The notes under the pieces are model-generated. The model saw nothing but the letters and a program-made list of their open reading frames with translations, was not told the DNA's origin and searched no databases. Made by a program: the position numbers and the translations under genes. Source: DATDPY01 sp964395765 (GTDB lineage: Bacteria > Bacteroidota > Bacteroidia > Cytophagales > Cyclobacteriaceae). Taken from it: a stretch of 44,407 bases of DNA. Location of the stretch: NCBI GenBank assembly GCA_964395765.1, contig CAYNCU010000006.1, positions 1 through 44,407 on the forward strand, given 5' to 3'. Below are positions 18,049 through 27,105 of the stretch, piece by piece (within the stretch, counting starts at the first letter, position 1; each line of letters begins with the position of its first letter).

Positions 18049-18609
18049 ATGGAAATCAGGAATTTTGATATTGAAGGTGTTATTGAAATAATACCTGATA
18101 TTTATAACGACATACGCGGGCATTTTCTGGAGACCTATAACAAAGATAAATTTCTTGAAAAAGGATTGCACTTTAATTTCGTACAGGATAACCAATCCTT
18201 CTCCAGGAAGAATGTACTTCGCGGACTTCATTTCCAGGTGCCTCCGCATGCACAGGGCAAGTTGGTAAGGGTCATCCAGGGATCGGCCCTGGATATTGCG
18301 GTGGATATTCGCGAAAATTCACCTACCCGTGGAAGATATATAGCCTGTGTACTGGAAGGATCAAAAAACAATATGTTATATATACCCCCGGGTTTTGCGC
18401 ATGGATTCCTAGCTTTGACCGATACCATATTATTTTATAAATGCACCTATATCTATGTTAAAGAATCGGAAAGGGGGATACGTTGGAATGATCCGGAATT
18501 ACAAATCGACTGGAAAATACAGGATCCGTTGATTTCGGAAAAGGATAGTAATCTACCTGATTTTAAGACCTTTCGAAGTACCTTTACGGGAGGCAAACTC
18601 ATCTTTTAA
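18049..18609 (+). CDS. rfbC: dTDP-4-dehydrorhamnose 3,5-epimerase
   Basis: A 186-residue cupin of the RmlC family that converts dTDP-4-keto-6-deoxyglucose to dTDP-4-keto-L-rhamnose on the way to dTDP-L-rhamnose. The hallmarks are DIRGHFLETY (about 21-30), LRGLHFQ (catalytic His61), GSALDIAVDIR, and YIPPGFAHGF (about 109-118). Length is typical. The partner genes rfbA, rfbB and rfbD are not in the window, so the pathway must be completed elsewhere if it makes rhamnose. It lies 57 bases after the glycosyltransferase and 10 before the export lipoprotein, so it belongs to the polysaccharide cluster. Confidence 0.95.
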   Translation: MEIRNFDIEGVIEIIPDIYNDIRGHFLETYNKDKFLEKGLHFNFVQDNQSFSRKNVLRGLHFQVPPHAQGKLVRVIQGSALDIAVDIRENSPTRGRYIACVLEGSKNNMLYIPPGFAHGFLALTDTILFYKCTYIYVKESERGIRWNDPELQIDWKIQDPLISEKDSNLPDFKTFRSTFTGGKLIF

Positions 18610-18619
18610 TTTTAAAAGT

Positions 18620-19390
18620 ATGGCCAGGCAGTGTATTTTTTATACCTTGTTTTTATTATCCCTTTTTACTTCGTGCAGAACTTACCGGGCCAACATCCTT
18701 TTTAAAACCGACAGTAGCAGAGTTGGGAATAAACTGGCCTATCAGAAAAAACTGGCTGAGGAAAATTATAAAATCCAGGTTAATGATAAAATCAAACTCT
18801 ATGTGTATACCAACGAAGGAGAAAGGATCATCGACCCCGATTACGAGCTGGTACAACCTAATATCAATACTGCAAATGCACGCAAAGAACAAGAATACCT
18901 GGTGGAGGCTGACGGTAGGGTAAAGCTGCCTATGGTAGGCAGTGTCCACCTGGCGGGATATACGCTAAAGGAAGCAGAAGATGTGCTTCAGCAATTATTC
19001 AGTAAATTTTATAAAGAGCCATATGTTAAACTGGAATTTACCAACAAAAGGGTAATTGTGCTAGGCGCCACCGGCGGACAGGTAATCCCGCTCAACAACG
19101 AGAATATGAATTTAATCGAAGTGTTGGCCCTGGCCGGCGGGATTAACAACACCGCCAAAGGATATAACATTAGGCTGATCCGTGGAGACCTTAAAAATCC
19201 ACAAGTCGAAATTATCGATTTGTCGACCATTGATGGTATGAAAAAAGCAGACCTCCGGGTTTACCCGGGGGACATTATTTACGTGGAACCTGTACAAAGA
19301 ATTGTCTCTGAATCGCTAAAGGATATTTCCCCGATCCTGAGCCTGATATTAAGCCTGGCAACTTTAGTGGTCCTGATGCAGAAATTATAA
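18620..19390 (+). CDS. Wza-type polysaccharide export lipoprotein
   Basis: A 256-residue polysaccharide biosynthesis/export protein (Poly_export plus SLBB). The lipobox FTSC (Cys19) gives a lipid anchor. The Poly_export domain spans about 50-130 (IQVNDKIKLYVYTN; YLVEADGRVKLPMVGSVHLAGYTLKEAE), and an SLBB-like domain follows at about 135-220 (VIVLGATGGQVIPL...NLIEVLALAGGI). A hydrophobic tail near residues 238-253 could cross the outer membrane, as the C-terminal helix of Wza does. It is shorter than E. coli Wza (379 residues) but normal for Bacteroidota. It lies 9 bases before the Wzc-like kinase, its expected partner across the periplasm. Confidence 0.93.
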   Translation: MARQCIFYTLFLLSLFTSCRTYRANILFKTDSSRVGNKLAYQKKLAEENYKIQVNDKIKLYVYTNEGERIIDPDYELVQPNINTANARKEQEYLVEADGRVKLPMVGSVHLAGYTLKEAEDVLQQLFSKFYKEPYVKLEFTNKRVIVLGATGGQVIPLNNENMNLIEVLALAGGINNTAKGYNIRLIRGDLKNPQVEIIDLSTIDGMKKADLRVYPGDIIYVEPVQRIVSESLKDISPILSLILSLATLVVLMQKL

Positions 19391-19399
19391 ATCCCGACG

Positions 19400-21760
19400 A
19401 TGAAAGAACAGGACACCAGATATCTATCCGATTCTGATGATAAAACATCATCTCTGGATGTTGATAAATTATACAACACGGTAGTCAAGCTTTTACCATG
19501 GCTGGGTGTCTTACTCTTTATTTCTTTAATGATATCCTACTTGTATTTACGGTATACAAAACCTGTTTATGAATCGAGTTCGGTGCTCAAGCTGGATATT
19601 AAAAATGAAGTTTCCATGTTAGGCATACCCACCCAGGAGGAAGATCAGAATTATAAAACCATATCTTCTGAAATTGAATTGCTGAAATCAAGACTGTTTT
19701 TCAGCAAGATCATTCGGGAACTGAACATGGATGTCACGATTTATACCGTAGGCCAGGTATTGGTAGATGAAAGATATAAATCCTCTCCTTTTAATGTGGA
19801 ATATAAAATAAAAAACAGTGCCATTTATGATATTCCGATTTACGTGGAGATCCTCAACCCGCGAAGCTACCGTATGAATTTTACAATCGGCGGTGTAGAC
19901 TATGGGGGAAAATATAATTTCGGGGAAAATGTTCAGAATGAATTTATTCAGTTACGGCTTACCACTTCAAAGTATTACAATGAAAATTATAAGGACAATA
20001 ATTTATTCTTCACGATTAACAGCGAGCAGGCCCTTGAAAATTATCTGGCGCAGAATATTACGGTTCAACCGTTGAACCTGGATGCAAATACCATTCAGAT
20101 AGCTTTCAGGGATTATAACCAGGCAAAGGCCCGTGATCTTGTGAATGCCATTGATACCATTTACCTGAATTACACAAAAGAAGAAAAAAGTAAAGCCAAT
20201 AATCAAAAGATTGAATTCATTGATGAACAATTAAAATCGACTGAACAAAAGTTGCTCGATTTTGAAGATTATTTTGAAAATTTTACAATTCAGAATAAAA
20301 CCACCGACCTTGAAAATACGCTCAATCGTAGCATTGCTTTATTGAATTCAATCGATTCGGATCAATACCGTCTGAAGACAAAGCTCACCAGGCTGAATGA
20401 GATCAGGGATTCACTGGAAGCCGGCAGTGAAATATCCTTATCTTTTTCAGACCAGCAAATTCTTCCTTCATCCCTTCAGAAAGATATAAGCGATATCAAT
20501 ACTCTGATCCGGAAACGGTATGTGCTTATGCAATCCTATAATAAAAATACGCAGGCCTATGAAAAACTTAACAGCGAAGTTGAATTTCTTACCGGAAATT
20601 TAAGGGGTTCAATTTCGGATTATATTGCGACGATCAGAGAACAGTTACAATATCTGGAAAACCAACGAGCGGTTTATGAAAAGAAATTTTTGGCCATGCC
20701 TGCCCAGAATACCGAATATTCCAAGATTCAGCGGTATTATAAGTTGTATGAAGATTTTTATTTATCGTTGATGCAAAAAAAAGCGGAATTTCAACTGGCA
20801 TTGGCCGGAACAGTCACCGATTTTAAAATTCTATCCCCGGCATTTTATCCCTCCAAACCACTGACGCCGCAACCCTTACTTGCTTATGGCATTTCAATAG
20901 TCGGGTGGATTGTTATTTCATTTTTCCTGATCGGAATGTTGTATCTTATTAACAATAAGATAAACAGTCAGGAAGAGATGGACCATAATACAGTTTTACC
21001 GATTCTTGGAAGTATTCCCTTTTATACTAACGAGCGATTAAAAGAATCTAAATTGATTATTGAAAAAGATAGCAGAAGTCTTATCAGTGAAGCCTTCAGG
21101 ACATTACGAACCAACCTTCAGTTCCTGAAGACCAAAAATAAAAAATTAGTTATTACTTTGTCTTCCACCATCAGCGGAGAAGGCAAAACGTTCATTGCCA
21201 TCAATATTGCTGCGGTACTTTCGTTGTCCAATAAAAAAGTGATCCTTGTCGATCTTGATATGCGAAAGCCTAAAATACACACTATTTTCGATGTGAATAA
21301 TAACAGGGGAGTAAGTACGATAATCAGCGGGCAGGATAAGGTGGAAGATTGTATTTCGGCTTCAAGACTTGACAACTATTACTTCCTTGTCGCCGGCCCA
21401 GTTCCCCCGAATCCATCCGAATTGATCATGTCGGAAGAATTTGAAAATATGCTTAACTACCTGAAAGCTAATTTTGATGTAGTGATTTTCGATACTCCAC
21501 CGGTAGGTCTTGTAACAGATGGTGTTCTGGTAATGAAGAAATCGGACGTCCAGCTGTTTATCCTGCGCTCCCATGTTTCCAATAAAAATTATCTTGAAAA
21601 TTTTGAAAAGCTTAATAAAATTCACGGATTCTCCAATATAGCCCTCATTTTAAATGCCATTAAAACATCCAGAAGATCCCATTACGGATCAGGGTATGGA
21701 TATGGATACGGATATTATTCGGAAAAACGTAAAAAAAAGTGGTTTAAAATTAAAAATTAA
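19400..21760 (+). CDS. Wzc-type polysaccharide co-polymerase with BY-kinase domain
   Basis: A 786-residue fusion of a Wzz-like chain-length domain and a bacterial tyrosine kinase. TM1 is near residues 33-52 and TM2 near 497-517, enclosing a periplasmic part with long coiled-coil segments (about 260-460). The cytoplasmic kinase has Walker A SGEGKT (about 593-598), Walker A' VDLDMRKP (about 616-623) and Walker B VVIFDTPP. The tail is a tyrosine cluster, YGSGYGYGYGYYSEKRKKK, the usual autophosphorylation site. It should control polymer length and export with the Wza-like protein. No low-molecular-weight tyrosine phosphatase is next to it. Confidence 0.94.
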   Translation: MKEQDTRYLSDSDDKTSSLDVDKLYNTVVKLLPWLGVLLFISLMISYLYLRYTKPVYESSSVLKLDIKNEVSMLGIPTQEEDQNYKTISSEIELLKSRLFFSKIIRELNMDVTIYTVGQVLVDERYKSSPFNVEYKIKNSAIYDIPIYVEILNPRSYRMNFTIGGVDYGGKYNFGENVQNEFIQLRLTTSKYYNENYKDNNLFFTINSEQALENYLAQNITVQPLNLDANTIQIAFRDYNQAKARDLVNAIDTIYLNYTKEEKSKANNQKIEFIDEQLKSTEQKLLDFEDYFENFTIQNKTTDLENTLNRSIALLNSIDSDQYRLKTKLTRLNEIRDSLEAGSEISLSFSDQQILPSSLQKDISDINTLIRKRYVLMQSYNKNTQAYEKLNSEVEFLTGNLRGSISDYIATIREQLQYLENQRAVYEKKFLAMPAQNTEYSKIQRYYKLYEDFYLSLMQKKAEFQLALAGTVTDFKILSPAFYPSKPLTPQPLLAYGISIVGWIVISFFLIGMLYLINNKINSQEEMDHNTVLPILGSIPFYTNERLKESKLIIEKDSRSLISEAFRTLRTNLQFLKTKNKKLVITLSSTISGEGKTFIAINIAAVLSLSNKKVILVDLDMRKPKIHTIFDVNNNRGVSTIISGQDKVEDCISASRLDNYYFLVAGPVPPNPSELIMSEEFENMLNYLKANFDVVIFDTPPVGLVTDGVLVMKKSDVQLFILRSHVSNKNYLENFEKLNKIHGFSNIALILNAIKTSRRSHYGSGYGYGYGYYSEKRKKKWFKIKN

Positions 21761-21796
21761 ATCATTTTAAACCCGATAAACTAACCCTGCAGGAGA

Positions 21797-21827
21797 TTTT
21801 TTTTATTCCAAAATTGACCCATATTTG
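21797..21827 (+). promoter_or_regulatory. candidate promoter for the TPR-comA unit
   Basis: TTTT (21797-21800) is followed after 19 bases by CATATTTG (21820-21827), which matches TAnnTTTG except for the first base. It sits in the 147-base spacer after the Wzc-like gene and would give a leader of about 75 bases to the ATG at 21908. Confidence 0.33.
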
Positions 21828-21907
21828 TAAGTAGCCGAAAGATTGGAATAGCATTGAAATATACTTTCAAAATTGTTCTTATTTTAGGCCAACAGGGGGT
21901 TTTGGAA

Positions 21908-23323
21908 ATGGCAATGGAAGAAAAATCCAACCGGGAATTAGAACGAAAAATGCTCGTGAAAGAGTTTGAAGAGCAAATGAAGAAAGATGCTCTGGAATTC
22001 TTCTCACTGGAATCTTTCGAGCAGATCACGGAGTTTTATATTGAACATAATAAAAATGAAAAAGCACTCCGGGTGTGCGATATTGCTATTAAACGATATC
22101 CCTATTCCTCCGAATTAAAGATCCATAAAGCCCAGATATTATCTAACCTCGGTAAATATTCCCGGGCCATTAAATTACTGGATGAAGCTTCTGTCATACA
22201 ACCGAATGATAGTGAAATAGGTATGTTGAAAGGTAACATTTATTCGCAAATGGAAAATTACCCTGACGCGATCAAAGCCTATGAAGAAATATTGCCTTTT
22301 ACGGATACGCCCGATGAACTCTACTATCAGATAGGAATGGCTTACCAGGCGATGGGTAATTATGAGGGAGCAATTACAAACTACAAGAATGCCCTCGAAA
22401 TTAACCTGAATAATGAAAATGTTCTATATGAATTAGCCTACTGTCTTGATACCACAGGGGCCCTCGAGGACAGCATCGAATATTATAAAAAATTTATTGA
22501 TAAGGACCCCTATTCTCAATATGCCTGGTATAATCTGGGAATTGTTTATAATAAGCTGGAAAATTATGAGGAAGCAATAAGATCCTATGATTACGCGATT
22601 ACAATTGATGATAAATTCGCTTCTGCCTGGTTTAACCTGGGTAATTCATATATGAATATTTTGAAGTATAATGATGCCCTGGATGCCTATAACAAAACGC
22701 TAGAAATAGAGGGACCCAGCGCTGAGACCTACTGTTACATTGGGAGTGCTTATGAACATCTTGAACGATTTGACAGAGCCATAAAATATTATCAGAAATC
22801 CATTAAACTTGATACCATGTACGATGAAGCCTGGTATGGCGTTGGTATCTGCCTGAACCATCAGGATAAATGGTACGAAGCAATTCATTTTCTCAATAAG
22901 GCATTAAAACTGGATCCTGAAAACTCAAAATACTGGATCTCTGTGGCTGAGACGGAATATAAACTGGGTAATATTGTTTCCAGCGTAGATGCCTGGGAGG
23001 AAGCCTGCTTGCTGGAACCGGAAAATAAGGAAATTTGGCTGAAATGGTCGCAAATATTTTATGAACAGGGAGATTTCGAAAGAGCGATAGAAATAATACT
23101 TAAAGGAATTGATGAAATACCCCAGGACTCAGATTTGTATTACCGGGTAACCGCCTATTTTATCGCAGCGGGGAAATATAAAAATGCGTTTAACTATCTG
23201 GAGAATGCCCTGGTTTTAAATTTTGAAAACCATAAAGTACTGCTGGAGTTCTTCCCCAAACTACAAACACAAAAAGCATTGTTCAAAATTATCGATCAAT
23301 ATAGAAAGGAGAATTTTCGATGA
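21908..23323 (+). CDS. tetratricopeptide repeat protein
   Basis: About 471 residues made almost wholly of TPR helices. The repeats show the family pattern (for example YAWYNLGIVYNKLENYEEAI, SAWFNLGNSYMNILKYNDAL, EAWYGVGICLNHQDKWYEAI), with roughly a dozen units, and no signal peptide or membrane segment, so it is probably cytoplasmic. The N-terminus (about 1-35) is a charged coiled-coil-like stretch. ATG 21908 is preferred to an upstream TTG (21854) because the extra residues are not family-like; ATG 21914 is also possible. Its stop overlaps the comA start (ATGA), so the two are translationally coupled. A scaffold role is likely; the partner is unknown. Confidence 0.85.
   Translation: MAMEEKSNRELERKMLVKEFEEQMKKDALEFFSLESFEQITEFYIEHNKNEKALRVCDIAIKRYPYSSELKIHKAQILSNLGKYSRAIKLLDEASVIQPNDSEIGMLKGNIYSQMENYPDAIKAYEEILPFTDTPDELYYQIGMAYQAMGNYEGAITNYKNALEINLNNENVLYELAYCLDTTGALEDSIEYYKKFIDKDPYSQYAWYNLGIVYNKLENYEEAIRSYDYAITIDDKFASAWFNLGNSYMNILKYNDALDAYNKTLEIEGPSAETYCYIGSAYEHLERFDRAIKYYQKSIKLDTMYDEAWYGVGICLNHQDKWYEAIHFLNKALKLDPENSKYWISVAETEYKLGNIVSSVDAWEEACLLEPENKEIWLKWSQIFYEQGDFERAIEIILKGIDEIPQDSDLYYRVTAYFIAAGKYKNAFNYLENALVLNFENHKVLLEFFPKLQTQKALFKIIDQYRKENFR
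23305..23311 (+). promoter_or_regulatory. Shine-Dalgarno site for comA
   Basis: AAAGGAG lies 8 bases before the comA ATG and inside the end of the TPR gene. It supports the overlapping start at 23320. Confidence 0.55.
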
Positions 23324-24111
23324 ATTATTTTTTAAAAGATCTCCCTGAGCGTTCCGCTAAACCCAGGGAAACCGGGTTCACCATGGCAATGGATAAAGGC
23401 ATGAGCCTGCGGGAATCCGAAGATTTTTTAAGCGCATGTTCTGAATATGTTGATATCGTTAAATTCGGATGGGGCACTTCCTATTGTGTTCCCAACCTGA
23501 AAGATAAGATTAAAGTATATAAATCCGCAGGTGTGCCAGTTTACCTTGGCGGGACTTTATTTGAAGCCTTTATCATCCGGGATCAATTTGATGATTTTGT
23601 TAAAACACTGGATAAGCTCGGACTTGACTATGTTGAGGTTTCCGACGGATCGCTCGAAATGGATCATGATGTTAAATGTGAATACATAAGGAAATTGGCA
23701 AAAAACAAAGTTGTATTGTCTGAAGTAGGCTCAAAAGACGCAGAAAAAATTATTCCCCCCTACAAGTGGATTGCCCAGATGCAGGAAGAACTGGATGCGG
23801 GATCCTGGAAGGTGATCGGGGAAGCGCGTGAAGCGGGGAATGTGGGCTTGTTCAGGGCTAGTGGCGAAGTAAGATCAGGCCTGGTGGAAGAAATACTGAC
23901 GAAGATACCCTTCGAAAAAATTATTTGGGAAGCACCCCAGAAAGCACAGCAGGTATGGTTTATTAAGCTCCTCGGGGCCAATGTAAATCTTGGAAATATT
24001 GCCCCACAGGAAATCATCCCCCTTGAAACCATCCGACTCGGTTTAAGAGGAGACACCTTTAGCCATTTTATCGGACACAATATATTGGAAAAGAACAAGA
24101 ACCTTGATTAA
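23320..24111 (+). CDS. comA: phosphosulfolactate synthase
   Basis: A 263-residue TIM-barrel enzyme of the ComA family, which adds sulfite to phosphoenolpyruvate to give (2R)-phospho-3-sulfolactate. Family motifs include DIVKFGWGTS (about 46-55), VYLGGTLFEAF, YVEVSDGS, VLSEVGSKD and GEAREAGNVGLF. In archaea the step begins coenzyme M synthesis. Bacteroidota do not make coenzyme M as far as known, so the product more likely serves another sulfonate, perhaps sulfolactate or a precursor for sulfonolipids; this is inference. comB and comC are not in the window. It overlaps the TPR gene by 4 bases, and aroE follows after 174 bases. Confidence 0.9.
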   Translation: MNYFLKDLPERSAKPRETGFTMAMDKGMSLRESEDFLSACSEYVDIVKFGWGTSYCVPNLKDKIKVYKSAGVPVYLGGTLFEAFIIRDQFDDFVKTLDKLGLDYVEVSDGSLEMDHDVKCEYIRKLAKNKVVLSEVGSKDAEKIIPPYKWIAQMQEELDAGSWKVIGEAREAGNVGLFRASGEVRSGLVEEILTKIPFEKIIWEAPQKAQQVWFIKLLGANVNLGNIAPQEIIPLETIRLGLRGDTFSHFIGHNILEKNKNLD

Positions 24112-24285
24112 GCCCGGAGGGCGGCAGGATTCGCTTCCGGACCTGAAAATAATTCCTTTGACGTAATTTAAAATCAAATTATGGGAAGGTATTTAATAGA
24201 TATAAAGGTTAATTCAATACTTAAATAATTTCGACTCTTTACCGGCTGTTATTCCATTACAGAAGTACGTATTTTAGTAACACTT

Positions 24286-25041
24286 ATGAAACGGGTCTAC
24301 GGATTGATCGGCTTCCCTTTAAGTCATTCATTCTCCAGGGAATATTTCAGCAATAAATTCCATCATGAAGGCATAGAAGATACGACCTATGAGAACTACG
24401 AATTGAAAGAGGTAGAAGATCTGAAGTCACTGATCGAATCGAATAGGGAAATCAGCGGTTTAAATGTTACCATTCCTTATAAGGAAAAAGTGATCAGGTT
24501 CATGCATTCACTGGGCCCCGATGCAAAAAGGGTAGGCGCGGTAAATGTTATTAAGATCATGCCTGATCGTACCCTTAAAGGATTTAATTCCGATTACTAT
24601 GGCTTCAGGACTTCCCTTGAAAAATGGATGGGAAAACAGTTGGTCAATTCGCGCGCCATCGTCCTCGGCACCGGGGGCGCTGCCAGGGCCGTTCACGCCG
24701 TACTGGAAGATTGTAATATAAAGATCCTAAAAGTTTCCAGGAATCCGGCAAATAATATCGTTACTTATTATGACCTGAGAGCCAGACCTTCCTTGTTACA
24801 GGATTATAATCTTATTATCAATACAACGCCGCTGGGAATGTTCCCTAATATAAATGAAATGCCTAATCTGCCATATGAATTTTTAAACCCTGATTATTTT
24901 CTTTACGACCTCATCTATAACCCGGAAAAAACATTATTTCTCCAGAAAGGGGAGCAGAAAGGTTGCAGGACCCTGAATGGGAAGGAAATGCTGGTTTTGC
25001 AGGCTGAAAGGTCATGGCAGATATGGAATAATAAGGATTAA
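24286..25041 (+). CDS. aroE: shikimate dehydrogenase
   Basis: A 251-residue NADP-dependent enzyme reducing 3-dehydroshikimate to shikimate in aromatic amino acid synthesis. The N-terminal substrate domain shows GFPLSHSFSREYF (about 9-21), NVTIPYKEKV (catalytic Lys near 66) and FNSDYYGF (Asp near 103). The Rossmann domain shows VLGTGGAARAV (about 126-136), and INTTPLGM and the final GKEMLVLQAERSWQIW are typical. Length is slightly below E. coli AroE (272), as is usual in Bacteroidota. It is followed by uvrB after 9 bases and likely shares its transcript. Confidence 0.95.
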   Translation: MKRVYGLIGFPLSHSFSREYFSNKFHHEGIEDTTYENYELKEVEDLKSLIESNREISGLNVTIPYKEKVIRFMHSLGPDAKRVGAVNVIKIMPDRTLKGFNSDYYGFRTSLEKWMGKQLVNSRAIVLGTGGAARAVHAVLEDCNIKILKVSRNPANNIVTYYDLRARPSLLQDYNLIINTTPLGMFPNINEMPNLPYEFLNPDYFLYDLIYNPEKTLFLQKGEQKGCRTLNGKEMLVLQAERSWQIWNNKD

Positions 25042-25050
25042 TGTAAATAA

Positions 25051-27069
25051 ATGAACTTCAAAATAATCAGTGACTATGAGCCTACCGGCGATCAACCCGA
25101 GGCAATTAACCAGTTGACGCAGGGAGTAAAGGCAGGGGATGCTTTCCAGACTTTACTCGGCGTTACGGGATCAGGAAAAACTTTTACCATTGCCAACGTA
25201 ATCCAGAATGTGAACCGGCCTACCCTGATATTAAGCCATAATAAGACCCTGGCCGCCCAGTTGTATGGAGAGTTTAAACAGTTTTTCCCTGAAAATGCTG
25301 TTGAATATTTTATATCCTATTATGATTACTATCAACCGGAGGCGTATATGCCTTCTTCAAATCTGTATATAGAAAAGGACCTTTCGATCAATGATGAAAT
25401 TGAGAAATTACGGCTGAGTGCCACCTCCTCCCTTTTATCGGGAAGGCGGGATGTGATTGTGGTGGCTTCGGTTTCCTGCATTTATGGGATCGGAAATCCG
25501 GAAGATTTCGGAAGAAACGTAATCGTTCTGAAAAAAGGTGAAAAGGTTTCGAGAAATCAGCTTTTACATGACCTGGTCGATATTCTGTATAGCCGTTCGG
25601 ATGTTGAATTCCGCCGGGGTACTTTTCGCGTGAAGGGAGATACCGTGGATATTTTCGTGGCTTATGCGGATTTTGCCCTGCGCGTGATTTTCATGGACGA
25701 CGAAATTGAAGCTATCAGCAGGATCAATCCGGAAACGGGAATCAGGATTTCCGAAGAATCGGAAGTAAATATTTTTCCGGCTAACCTTTTTGTGACCGGT
25801 AAAGATGTGATTGAAGCGGCGCTAAATGAAATTGAAAACGATCTTTCCAGGCAGGTTAAGTTTTTTGAAAGTGAGCGTAAATTCCTGGAAGCGAAACGGA
25901 TCAAGGAAAGAACCGATTTTGATATTGAAATGATCAATGAGCTGGGATACTGTTCCGGTATCGAAAATTATTCCCGTTATTTTGATCGTCGTAACCCCGG
26001 TGCGAGACCTTTTTGCCTGCTGGATTATTTCCCCGAAGATTTTTTGATGATCATTGATGAAAGCCACGTTACCATTCCCCAGGTCAGGGGCATGTGGGGC
26101 GGGGACCGTTCAAGGAAAGTAAACCTTGTAGAATATGGATTCAGGCTGCCTTCGGCGCTGGATAACCGGCCGCTGACCTTTAATGAATTTGAATCGATGA
26201 TCAACCAGGTAATCTTCGTCAGCGCAACACCGGCGGAATATGAACTTCGTAAATCGGAAGGAGTTATTGTGGAACAACTGATTCGCCCGACCGGGCTCCT
26301 CGATCCTGAAATTGTCGTGAAACCCAGCCTGAACCAGATCGATGACCTCCTGGAGGAAATTGATATCAGGATTAGCAAGGGAGAGAGAACCCTGGTAACC
26401 ACGCTAACCAAACGAATGGCTGAAGAACTCACCAAATATCTTGATAAGGTAGGAATCAAGTGCCGTTATATTCATTCAGAGGTGGATTCCCTTGACCGGG
26501 TTGAAATTCTCAGGGAATTAAGGCTCGGTGTTTTTGATGTGTTGGTAGGCGTTAATTTATTACGGGAAGGACTGGATCTGCCTGAAGTCTCCCTGGTATC
26601 AATTCTTGATGCGGATAAGGAAGGATTTCTACGTAACCAGCGCTCTTTGGTCCAGACGATCGGTCGTGCTGCAAGAAATGTAAACGGAAAAGTCATTATG
26701 TACGCAGATAAAATGACGGATTCCATGCAAGTTGCCATCGATGAAACCTACCGGCGAAGAAGGATTCAGTCGGATTATAATATTAAAAATAATATTACGC
26801 CGAGATCTGTTATCAAATCACGGGAAGAAATTATGGAACAGACGAAGGTTGCCGATTCTAAACAGGGGATGAAGAAATATTATGTAGATAATGAATTTCC
26901 TTCCATTGCAGCGGACCCGGTAGTCAAATATATGTCACAGGATGATTTAAAAAAATTGATAGCTCAGACCCAGAAAAAAATGGAATCGGCCGCCAAAGAA
27001 CTTAATTTTATTGAAGCTGCGCGGTTAAGGGATGAACTGAGTGAATTGAAAAAAATGGTGGAAGAATAA
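25051..27069 (+). CDS. uvrB: excinuclease ABC subunit B
   Basis: A 672-residue nucleotide excision repair helicase that loads onto damaged DNA with UvrA and recruits UvrC. It begins FKIISDYEPTGDQPEAI, then Walker A GVTGSGKTF (about 38-46), the damage-verifying beta-hairpin with SYYDYYQPEAYMPSSNLYIE, the DEXH-type box MIIDESH, helicase motifs TTLTKRMAEELTKYL and NLLREGLDLPEV, QTIGRAARN, and a C-terminal UVR domain (about 630-668) that binds UvrC. It is full length. The gene ends at a strong bidirectional terminator shared with the convergent sodA. Confidence 0.98.
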   Translation: MNFKIISDYEPTGDQPEAINQLTQGVKAGDAFQTLLGVTGSGKTFTIANVIQNVNRPTLILSHNKTLAAQLYGEFKQFFPENAVEYFISYYDYYQPEAYMPSSNLYIEKDLSINDEIEKLRLSATSSLLSGRRDVIVVASVSCIYGIGNPEDFGRNVIVLKKGEKVSRNQLLHDLVDILYSRSDVEFRRGTFRVKGDTVDIFVAYADFALRVIFMDDEIEAISRINPETGIRISEESEVNIFPANLFVTGKDVIEAALNEIENDLSRQVKFFESERKFLEAKRIKERTDFDIEMINELGYCSGIENYSRYFDRRNPGARPFCLLDYFPEDFLMIIDESHVTIPQVRGMWGGDRSRKVNLVEYGFRLPSALDNRPLTFNEFESMINQVIFVSATPAEYELRKSEGVIVEQLIRPTGLLDPEIVVKPSLNQIDDLLEEIDIRISKGERTLVTTLTKRMAEELTKYLDKVGIKCRYIHSEVDSLDRVEILRELRLGVFDVLVGVNLLREGLDLPEVSLVSILDADKEGFLRNQRSLVQTIGRAARNVNGKVIMYADKMTDSMQVAIDETYRRRRIQSDYNIKNNITPRSVIKSREEIMEQTKVADSKQGMKKYYVDNEFPSIAADPVVKYMSQDDLKKLIAQTQKKMESAAKELNFIEAARLRDELSELKKMVEE

Positions 27070-27099
27070 AAAAGGCCGTCCTGACAGGCGGCCTTTTTT
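27068..27099. terminator. bidirectional intrinsic terminator between uvrB and sodA
   Basis: AAAAAAGGCCG (27068-27078) pairs with CGGCCTTTTTT (27089-27099); a CC/GG pair extends the stem past one bulged T, leaving a small loop. T tracts form on both strands, so it can stop the rightward uvrB transcript and the leftward sodA transcript. Confidence 0.85.
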
Positions 27100-27105
27100 A
27101 TATTT

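Noticed and set aside
24112..24285. Riboswitch or terminator between comA and aroE
   Set aside because: A partial CCGGA/TCCGG pairing exists just after comA, but no T tract or recognisable riboswitch core follows.
26025..26459. 144-residue antisense frame inside uvrB
   Set aside because: It lies wholly opposite a conserved uvrB region, has a serine/arginine-rich composition typical of reverse-frame shadows, and has no start context of its own.
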